Shown here: in pieces, positions 56,007-64,000 of the stretch
Position numbering within the stretch: position 1 is the first letter of the stretch
How the letters are laid out: every line of letters begins with the position of its first letter
Assembly (NCBI GenBank): GCA_037349105.1
Contig: JAYJMM010000120.1
Location: 6,514,001-6,578,000, forward strand
DNA from: Limnomonas spitsbergensis
Lineage: Eukaryota > Chlorophyta > Chlorophyceae > Chlamydomonadales
Reading direction: 5' to 3'
Length of the DNA: 64,000 bases
Program-made: the position numbers and the translations under genes
Notes under the pieces: generated by a model
What the model was told of the DNA's origin: nothing
What the model saw: only the letters and a program-made list of their open reading frames with translations
Database searches by the model: none

Positions 56007-57102
56007 GTGAGTAACAGAGTGTGGGGTGAATGCGGTGCACATCAAATTGTGGCACTCATCACAGCAGCCTTGCGTTAATGGGTTGTGCAAGGGGGATGCA
56101 TGAGGAGGATAAGCCAAGGAAAGCTTCAGTTCTAACTGGGAAATGGGGGATGTTTTGCTTAGCTCGATGATGTACTACTTCACCAGTTGTGCCATGAAAG
56201 TACATATGATACAAGGAGCAGGTGTAGTCTGCATCACACATGGTGAGTAAATAGCTCCATGCCAATGCATTGTGATTTGCATGCGACTGCATTGAGGCTT
56301 GGGCTGAAATGCACAATGGACGCATGAATAAGCGAACGTTGGTTCAGGAGCCTGTGTAAGTGTAAGTGACACACCATGGCGGAAGTCTGAATGTGGTCGC
56401 GAAGATCGCAGCCTTACAAATTGAGTGCCCTTTTGTGGTGGTGGCTTAATAGTCCACTCTCATAGCCTGCACCATTTGAGACAGCTGGCCTCCTATGATA
56501 CAGCTACACTCACAGCCACCTTACCCCCCCTCCCCCCGTAAAGGCTTCAGCCTTACCCTGGCACGCTCCATGCCTCACTCCCCTTCTCCAACTTGGCTAC
56601 TTCCATACGTGTCCCCTTTCGAACTTGCACTTTTTTGGATTCATCTCAAGCATTTAAACCGGGGCCACTTTGTCAACATTCACAGGGTCATGCTTGAAGG
56701 AGGGGAATCGACTCTTCCTTGCAATCATACGCATGTGACGGGGCTGGTCATCTCCTCTTTAAAGTTTGCATATAGCGTGTTATGTGAAGTATTGTGAAGT
56801 TTTTACAGTCCAGCGGGGCATCACATTTGATGCATGGGACTTGTGCCCGTAAACCGGTACAAGCACTAAATACGCTAGGACATCGAGCGAAAACCAGTGA
56901 CCCCCCTGGGCAAGCAACCAACACACAAACACAGAGCAGTAGCGTGGGGATGAACCCCATAGTGCAGAAGATGATTCATGTTTCCTGCCCTAAAGGTCCC
57001 TGCTCTGATCTCAAGCCGACTGTTGCACCCCCAACCTTGAGCCAGCCCCGAGACCACCTTGATAATCCTATACATCCCCCCTCCTTCCATGCCCGCCAAC
57101 AG

Positions 57103-57324
57103 GACGAAACCCCTGTCACGGAGCAGGCGAGCAAGGCCTTTGTCAACGACGCCTTCATGTCCAACCAGCTGGGCACTGTGGTCCTTCAAGTGGTCGCTCG
57201 ACGGGAGAAGCTTGTGGAGCGCATGCATGCCTGCTGGCAGTCATCCCCAGCAATGATGAGCAAGGGGTCGATGCTCGGGCAGATTCGTCCTGTTGTAGTT
57301 GCTTCTAGCGGGGTGTGGGTTTAA
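57103..57324 (+). pseudogene. C-terminal exon, R4 copy, frameshift near end
   Basis: It has Val at the codon that is a stop in R1 and R2. One G is missing in the GGGGCAG run (about 57280), so the Cys cluster is replaced by a GQIRPVVVASSGVWV end. Confidence 0.45.
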
Positions 57325-58162
57325 AACCTGAGTGTACCAGTACAGAAACCCGACAGAAACCCTAAACCCTTAGGGTATTGCTGCTGCCAGCTTCTTCCTA
57401 GGGTTGGAGAATTGGAGCCCCCACGGTCCAAGCCCCTCTGGTATTACAGCATTTATAACATTTTGTATTTCATGTCAGGGATGTACAACCAAATTTGACT
57501 GCCCTTGCTGCCTAAAACGCACTTCTTCAGATTTAAGAAGCTATAACTCTGGCATTGCAGCTTTTCTGGCTTGTTGGTCCATCGAGGGGCTGAGCTTTAT
57601 TGTCCTCCATTATATATATTTGTTGGGCTCCTTACCACCTTCGCTGGGCTGCTCCACGCACGGCCACCACTTGGCTGATTCACAAACTTGGCTCCCCCCC
57701 CCAGCGGCATGATAGGCCATACCAGAGCCCCGGCCTTCGGCTGAAGACTGGATTGTAGCTGAAGGTTGCTTAATTTTACTTAAGTGTGCCACTCATGCCC
57801 TGAATTCTTTCATAAATGCTACACATCCGCCATCCAGGACCTGCTCAAAAAGGCTCGGCCGCGTCGGCGTCCAACAGTTTGGTCGGGAGGAAGGAAGGGA
57901 AGGTAAGGAGGAGAAACAAAGGATCCAAGCTTATCCTGTACGTGTACCTGACAATTGAGAAAGTCTGGTCAGTTGCCTGACTGTATCGCATATGGTTCTT
58001 TGTGGAGGAAAGATAGCGTTGCCCTGGCGTTCCCATGCAGAGAGGGGGGTGACCCCAACTGCCAACCGCCGGTCCCCCGCTTCAGGACTGTCCGGCAATT
58101 GTCCTCAGCCCGCGGGAGCTCCCCTTCTGCCGAATAAAACTGCATACAACAATTAATGTACC

Positions 58163-58441
58163 TCATGTCGACGTAGTGAAGGATAGCTTCTGGTGTCGGC
58201 CTCTCAAGTCGGCAGCTGTCGTCCTCATAAACACACGCGCTGCTCCTCGTTGGTACAGAGCGAGCGAGACTCTTGATACGCAATTGTAACTGCTGGACAG
58301 TTGCTTAGCTCCTAGAAAAGTATGGAGTCCGGTATGGCGGTATAGCATGCCTGCGAAGACGCGTGGTAAAGCAGACGACGTGCTCAGTGCATGTAAGATC
58401 TGAGAGGCAGATCTCCGCCAGGCAGTACTAAAGTTACCCAT
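58163..58441 (-). CDS. MGNFSTAWRR frame, R4 copy
   Basis: Open, close to the R3 copy. An overlapping minus-strand frame at 57969-58283 is also open here. Confidence 0.3.
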   Translation of the reverse strand: MGNFSTAWRRSASQILHALSTSSALPRVFAGMLYRHTGLHTFLGAKQLSSSYNCVSRVSLALYQRGAARVFMRTTAADLRGRHQKLSFTTST

Positions 58442-58592
58442 CAGCTTCCACTCCCTGCAATAGGAACAGCTCTAGGCAGCAGTCAGGGGCTACCGCTCGG
58501 AACAGGGCTCCTCTGCACTCTGCAGCCCATGTTGCTGGCCATGCAGCGCCCTATGCGGCGATCTCCCATGCAGTGCCCTCCTCTTTCCCAGT

Positions 58593-58802
58593 GTGCATGG
58601 TGTGTCACCTGTCTGCAGGCCGGCAGGATCTAAGTGGACATTCATCCACTTCCAGCCTCAAGCAGCAGCAGAAAGCCGGGGAGAGGCGAGGGACCTCATC
58701 AGCCCCTTCCAATTGGCCGCCGCAGAACAAAAGCTTACGGAGCTGGCGTGTCGCCAATGGCTAAGCTGCTGCCATGGCGGCGGTGACGAGGGCCACAAGT
58801 AG
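58593..58802 (+). CDS. Unit-end helical frame, R4 copy
   Basis: Ends at the same TAG as R1. About 120 bases just downstream, present in R1 and R3, are missing. Confidence 0.3.
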   Translation: MHGVSPVCRPAGSKWTFIHFQPQAAAESRGEARDLISPFQLAAAEQKLTELACRQWLSCCHGGGDEGHK

Positions 58803-59254
58803 CAACGTCTCAGAAAGGCATGGATGAGCGCCGTGGCGTCATCCTGGCGTCGCACCAGGGGCATCGCCTCCAGGGCGGACTAGGAGCCAGCATAGGCATC
58901 ATCTTGGCAGCATAACGCCATGACTTGTAAGAGGTTTAGGGTTTAGGCAGAGGGTTTAGATTGCACCCTATCGCTCATGTTCCTCACCTCCTGCCCGTAA
59001 TGCATAAAATGTAGGAGGGTGCCCTATCACTCGCTCGTGGCATAAAGCGTCTCATAAATAGCTTTCAATGCCTTCTGGATACATGTCACTTGCCTTGGGC
59101 ACCTTGCACGCCATTGAGCCTTGACCAGGCAGATGATCCTTCATCCTGAATTCGCGCTTCCCTACAGCTCCAAACCCTTCTGCCTCAGGAATCAGCGCCC
59201 GGGGCCAGCCTATCTCTTCCTAAACTCTTACCACCCGACCGGGTTTTGTATGTA

Positions 59255-59458
59255 ATGCCTGCTTTTCAGAGGCGCATGTCAGGCTTGCCTCATGCGCTGT
59301 TCATCCGCCAGCTCAACTGCGCATCTGATTATCTGCACCAGGGGGAGGCCGGCATCAAGAATGCGCGGCCATCGTACAGACTGCATGAGCCCCATGTTGG
59401 TAGGATGCTGCAGATAATCAGGCGTAGAGTGAATGAGAAATGCCGTCATGAGTCGTGA
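59255..59458 (+). CDS. Unit-end conserved frame, R4 copy
   Basis: 67 residues, the same length as in R3, with a few substitutions. See 44901-45104. Confidence 0.45.
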   Translation: MPAFQRRMSGLPHALFIRQLNCASDYLHQGEAGIKNARPSYRLHEPHVGRMLQIIRRRVNEKCRHES

Positions 59459-60539
59459 CCCCCTGGAGGCGAGGCCGTGGCTCGAATATAAGGTCCTTGA
59501 GATCAGGCATAGTCGCCACTGCGTTTGCATACCAGACCACCTTCCATAGGCCGCTGTGCGGCCACAACTGTGCCGATGGAGACCCAACATTTGCCTGCCC
59601 ACGGCCAGAGGCTTCAGCAGTAGGGCTATAATCCGCCAAGCCACCCTGGCTGTAGCCCGTGTGCACTGATGCTGGATTGTAGCTGAAGCATTCTAAGGTG
59701 TTCTAGCTTTTATGCATGATCTGGTCGAACATGTTGAGGGCTAGCTCATAAGGGCTAGGTATTCCGCAGGTCAATGACATTACACCACTGAATACCCGTG
59801 CGTAGGTATTCTAGCTTCCTGTTAATTTGACCCTTTTTCTTTTGTCCCTCTCTTCCTTTCTCGTTGTCCCTATATTTCCAGACCAGAAAGTTGGGTGCCC
59901 TCGAGGCCGAGTCTTTTAGAGCAGGGCCCAGAGATGTTATGTCACAATCTCGACTACTCTCAGATAAACAGTGATGCATGATGGTCTCGCTCTGTCTTGT
60001 GCAATGTGCTGCATCATCTCAGCATGCAAATGATATTGCACCTCTAGGCCCTGCTCAAAAGGCTTAACCTGGGCGGGCCCTAGCAGATGTGGTCGACATG
60101 CGCTATACGTCTTAAGATAATTGGAGGGACAAAGGAGCCCCCTAAAGGGAGTCACTCTTAAGGGCAGCCCTAGGGCAGCCACCTTAAGGGCAGCCACATA
60201 GCTGAGAAGTACTGGTAGCCTCTAAAGAGGGCTGGGGAATCTGATACCGTTTTATTGTTTGGTTTTCTTTTTTGTCCCGCTTTTTCTTTCATGTCTTCCC
60301 ATAACTTTGCAACGAGACTGTTGGACGCAGCCTTTTGAGCATGGCCCAGAGATGTTACCGCATTAACATATGCACCACAACATCCCTCCTACACATGCTC
60401 AAGCCTTATGAGTGACTGCCTGTCTAGGACACCAGATTCCAAATTCCTGCCTCAGCACATATGAATAATATAATGTGGGTATGGACTATGGATGCACCTT
60501 GGATTGGGTGCATCCATAGGCCCCCCGGAGGGCGCCACG
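59459..60539. other. Retroelement-module stretch, R5 copy
   Basis: Matches R1 14-1095 closely. No gene seen. Confidence 0.45.
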
Positions 60540-60623
60540 GATTTTCAGCAGTTGTACCAGGGCAGGCATGGGTGGGAGGCTCTGGCTTTTGTTGAGGACG
60601 AGGTAGACTTTGTGGAGGGCTAG
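60540..60623 (+). pseudogene. C-terminal retroelement remnant, R5 copy
   Basis: Same 28-codon frame and TAG as R1 1096-1179. Confidence 0.4.
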
Positions 60624-61755
60624 TCCGCTGTCTTGTTTTTTGCCTCCCTGGGGACTGGCTCTTTCCCTTTTTGTCTCTCTCTCGCTTTCAGAGGCAGGGA
60701 TCCTTCGGTCTGCCTTTCTGATTTCTGTAGGGGTGTTTTCTTTGCCCATTGTGCGCCTCTTTGTTTTTCTTCTAGCCTTTGCTTCCTTTCCTTTTCCTAC
60801 CAACCAGACAGGACGTCGGAGAGCCCGTAGGCAGGGGTGGGAGGCCCTGGATTTTGTTCATTTAGTTGAGCTATTTGAAGGCTAGTCTCTTCAGGGAAAG
60901 GGGATACGGTTTGCATAACCTTTGTGTTCTTTTTGTTTAGTGGGTGAACTTGCTATCCTTTCTCTCTTCATATGCCTTCTTCATTGACTTTCCTAGCTGT
61001 ATTTTTGTTTGCCAACGTGGCCGAGCTTCATTTCAGCATGGCCCAGAGGTGTAATGTCGTTAACCTTGGATTGGGTTGCTAGGTTCTGTCCCCTCACATA
61101 GGAGGCTGGCATGAGCGCAGTAGCGCACCATGGTCATGGCTGGCATGAGCGCAGTAGCGCACCATGGTCATGGCTGCGCAGGGTCGCTGGAATCGAGCAT
61201 GGTCTCATCCTATCAGCCCCATGCGGCCGTGTGTCAACCATGACCCGGGTGGTATGCATCATCCTAAATACATCTCACTTCGTTTAATACACTTACATAT
61301 ACAAGGACTGATGAATACCATATAACATATATGGTTGTTTGCGCGAGGGAAACCCAGGGGGCACTGTTTTTTCTCGCGTTCTCTGATCTACGGCAGTGCT
61401 TGAGCCTTTTGCGGACACCTGTTCCTTGCCGGAGGGCGCACATGGTGCAGTGAGCTGATGGAGGCGTTAAAGGAGATGGAGCATGGAGCAGCTGCCCCCA
61501 AACTGTGTGAGCAGTCTCTGACATGCAGCCGCTCCCCGTCCCAGGGGTGCTACACCTGGTGGACGCAGACTATCAGCAGGTGCATCTTCAGGCGACTGCC
61601 AGAAGCCGTCCCCAAACTGCGTCAGGCAGCGGCTGACCTACAGCCTCTATCCGTCACAGAGGTGCTAGCGCTAGAGGACGCAGCCTAGGAGCGGGCGCAG
61701 TTAAAGATGGTCGACCGGGGGGACCCCAGGGACCTCGCCACCAAACACAGGTCTG

Positions 61756-62149
61756 GTGCCGCTTACCATACCCGGTTTCAGCCTACGGCAGCAGGCGCCG
61801 TGCTGGCGCATGCTAAGGGCCGCACTAGCTAAAGGGCGTGTTCCCGTGTGCACAAATTCAATGTTGCGCCTAAGGGAGCCAGGTCACCACAGCCGACATT
61901 AGAGGACGGCGCAACGATGAGCAGCGTCACACACGCTAATGCCAGCGATGCTGGGCTAAGGGACATGGCAAGCATGTAGAGGATGCACTCCATGCTTGCT
62001 TCCAATGCCCTAGCATCAAGGCGGTACTTAGAGAGCGGGGTGGGCTGGTCCTCCGAACGACGCAACAGACTTTCACCAGCTCTACCGGGGCAGGCAAGGG
62101 TGGGAAGACCTGGCTGTTGTAGAAATGTGGTCGAACTTGTTGAGGGCTG
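61756..62149 (+). pseudogene. Zinc-knuckle remnant, R5 copy
   Basis: Has the C-x2-C pair and the preceding TAA, as in R1. Confidence 0.45.
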
Positions 62150-62303
62150 GTCTCCTGAGGGGCTGGGGATACAGTGTGCTTGTCCTTTTCTGCTGTTGTT
62201 GTTGTCTGGAAGGTGGACTCTCTTCCCTTTCTTTTCTCTCTTGCCTTCTTACTCGAGTTACCTACCTAGCTGACTTTTTGTTTGCTGACGTAGCCGAGCT
62301 TCA

Positions 62304-62358
62304 GCTTTTGAGTAGGGCCCAGAGGTCAAAAACGGTTACCTCTGGGCCCGCTCAAAGC
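62304..62358. repeat. Inverted repeat around GGGCCCAGAGGT, R5 copy
   Basis: Same arms and loop as R1. Confidence 0.72.
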
Positions 62359-62681
62359 CCGGCCGCGTGGGCGCCCAACTGTCCAGAAGGGAGTAAAGAA
62401 GGAACTAAAGGAAGAGAGGGGGAAAGGAACAGAAGGAGAGGCCGGAAAGGCAAAGCAGACCAAGTCCAACACCTGAGATCCACTAGAGAGTAGCCCTCAA
62501 CAAGGCCTCGAAGAAAAGAAAATTCCAGAAAAGCAAGCGTATCCCACCCCTGATTGGCCGCGAAGGCGCCCCACTGATCAGAAGGGGGGAGAGAAGAAAC
62601 TAAAAAGGGGGCAAACAACAACAACAAAAAGGGCCAAAAGAGAAGGCCGGAGACCGACATCCGCCTCAGAAACCCTGGAGA

Positions 62682-62888
62682 CTAACCCTCAATAATGCCC
62701 ACAGCACAGTCCACAAAAGCAAGTGCAGCCCACCCATGCTCAGCCTGGTACAACTGGTGGAAGTTAGTGGCAGCGCCCGGAGGACCTGCCCACCCCCGCT
62801 CCCGTAACTGCTCCCTGACACTAGGGCACTGGAAACACACAGTGCCCAGAGGTGTAACGTCATAAACCCCCAAAGGGACCACGTGCAT
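62682..62888 (-). pseudogene. Minus-strand zinc-knuckle/C-terminal remnant, R5 copy
   Basis: As R1 3249-3455, nearly identical. Confidence 0.45.
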
Positions 62889-63326
62889 GCACGTTGAATC
62901 CCGAATTTGTCGGGCAATAAAGGGTCATTCGGCGAGGGGAAATGGTCCAGTGCGTGGTACGACGCGTGTGGCATCCTTACCCAAAGGCTGAGAGATCGAA
63001 TCCGCCACATGATCGTCTCTCTCCCACTGTGTAGATCGCTGGGTTCCATGTTCCTGTTCCCTTATATAGGAGGGTGGCATGGCTGCACCATTGTCCTAGC
63101 TGCGCACGGTACCTGGAATTGAGCTTTGTCATTCCTTCCATCCCCACGCAGCCAGGCGTTGAACAGGGCCTTTACTTTCAGGGGGTCGCTTTTTGGGAAG
63201 GTCTTTTTCCCGTCTCCTCTACCTAGTGTCTTTTCCTCCCGGCCAGACAGTCAGGCGCCCATGCGGCCGAGCCTCTGCAACATGGCCCAGTCGTGTCATG
63301 TCATTGACTGTTGCGAGGCATCTTTG

Positions 63327-63497
63327 AACCTCGATAGGGATGCTGTTACGAAATGACGCACATAATTGACATAGGGCTCTGTAGGCTTCCTCGATCGAGT
63401 CAAAGACCGGGCCCTCGTAGCCAGGTTGCGTTGGCGGAAGGAGGATGGCCTGTATGCTAGGGTCATTGCTGGCTTGGTTATCATGTGTGTTCCCCAT
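63327..63497 (-). pseudogene. Two-exon gene, R5 copy, exon 1 fused to unrelated sequence
   Basis: The frame from ATG at 63497 keeps the first 57 or so residues (MGNTHDNQ ... PIEV). At 63326 it meets a 1.58 kb deletion that removes the end of exon 1, the intron and exon 2. The frame then runs into retroelement-module sequence. Confidence 0.65.
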
Positions 63498-63611
63498 CTT
63501 CTTCTATCCGAGTCTTGTCAGTTGTGATGTCCCTCCTTCCAACGATATAGCCAGGGGATATAGCCCCCCGATATGGCAGGCCCCACAAATCGACGTACTA
63601 CATTAACGGCT

Positions 63612-64000
63612 TATACCGTTCTGCTACTTTCAATTGGGCGTTCGATGCCTTTGGGGGTCCGTTTTGAGGCTTTTTAAAATGTTCTGGGGGGTCGCTTTGG
63701 GGTTGGCAAAAGCTTTTAATACATTCCGGTCAGTGATATGACTTGCCTTGAATTGAAGGGTCAGTGATTTTAGCTTTTAATACATCCCGGTCAGTGATAT
63801 GACTTGCACTTGAATTGAAGGGTTGATTTTATTTTCCAGAACTTTCCAGAAACAGCATGCAATCAGCGGCATGCATGGGCGTGTCATCAGGGAACTTAAA
63901 ACACAGCAATTCGATGCCTTCCATGTTTAAAACCCCGTTTTTAGACAGAGGAGGAGAGTGTCGGCGGTGTGTCACTGAAACGCGACACTTGGGTTAAAAT
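63612..64000. mobile_element. Inverted-repeat DNA transposon, R5 copy, cut by window edge
   Basis: Left end as in R1 5762, at the same place in the unit. It carries an extra imperfect tandem duplication of about 60 bases (two CCGGTCAGTGATATGACTTG copies, 63725-63830). The right inverted repeat lies beyond the window. Confidence 0.7.

Larger units (their letters stand above)
45094..59447. repeat. Tandem unit R4 (14.35 kb, compact full copy)
   Basis: This is the shortest end-to-end copy, without the RNase H element, gypsy block or inverted-repeat element, and it is the best guide to the basic unit. Its left part keeps the 3-4 kb segment that R2 has lost. Its middle matches R2, with the Gly-rich exon and the same W-to-stop change at 55340. 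Its right part matches R3. Confidence 0.92.
59448..64000. repeat. Tandem unit R5 (cut by window edge)
   Basis: This copy is very close to R1 over its first 3.8 kb, sharing several small variants. It then has a 1.58 kb deletion at 63326 relative to R1 (3893 joined to 5472). It enters its own copy of the inverted-repeat element at 63612 and reaches the window end inside it. Confidence 0.92.

Noticed and set aside
1..64000. Giant virus, polinton or bacterial origin
   Set aside because: No capsid, packaging ATPase, polymerase B or operon layout. Introns and chromatin-reader modules point to nuclear DNA.
1..64000. tRNA or rRNA genes
   Set aside because: I saw no cloverleaf with the conserved A and B boxes and no rRNA core sequence on reading both strands. 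A covariance search was not possible.

Overview
The window looks like nuclear DNA of a eukaryote. Candidate genes are split by GT-AG introns with matching phases, retroelement remains are abundant, and nothing resembles an operon or ribosome-binding-site spacing. My best guess is a green-lineage microalga: a gypsy-type integrase carries a C-terminal PHD finger, short TTTAGGG/CCCTAAA-like runs occur, and base composition is intermediate. No ribosomal or organelle marker is present to confirm this.

The dominant structure is a tandem array of one large segment, named here R1 to R5 from left to right. R1 is 3-24006. R2 (24007-36184) and R3 (36183-45093) are two truncated units fused at about 36183. 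R4 is 45094-59447 and is the shortest complete unit, about 14.35 kb. R5 starts at 59448 and runs off the right edge. The first bases of the window are the last codons of a further unit, so the array extends both ways. R1 is longer mainly because it holds a 3.9 kb RNase H/endonuclease element and a 5.5 kb block containing a gypsy fragment, each bounded by short direct repeats.

A full unit reads as follows. First come about 3.9 kb of decayed retroelement ends on both strands. Next is a two-exon minus-strand gene, then a divergent multi-exon plus-strand gene for a membrane protein with Pro-rich and Gly-rich tails. Between these two, R1 and R5 carry a 425 bp inverted-repeat transposon. The RNase H element site follows (occupied in R1 and R3), then exons of a helical-repeat protein whose 69 bp coding repeat is expanded to eight copies in R3. 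A further C-terminal exon comes next, then the gypsy block (R1 only), and finally a group of small conserved reading frames at the unit end.

Most genes are broken in at least one copy, and different copies carry different lesions. The two-exon minus-strand gene is the exception: it stays open in R2 and R4. Different parts of the units show different closest relatives (R1 with R5, R2 with R4, R1 with R3, R3 with R4). This implies repeated unequal exchange or gene conversion, or an assembly that collapsed and mixed copies. Two items merit most attention. One is the RNase H element, which joins a PHD finger, a chromodomain-like stretch, RNase H, a zinc knuckle and a PD-(D/E)xK-like nuclease with no visible reverse transcriptase. 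The other is the pair of coding minisatellites that stay open in several frames.
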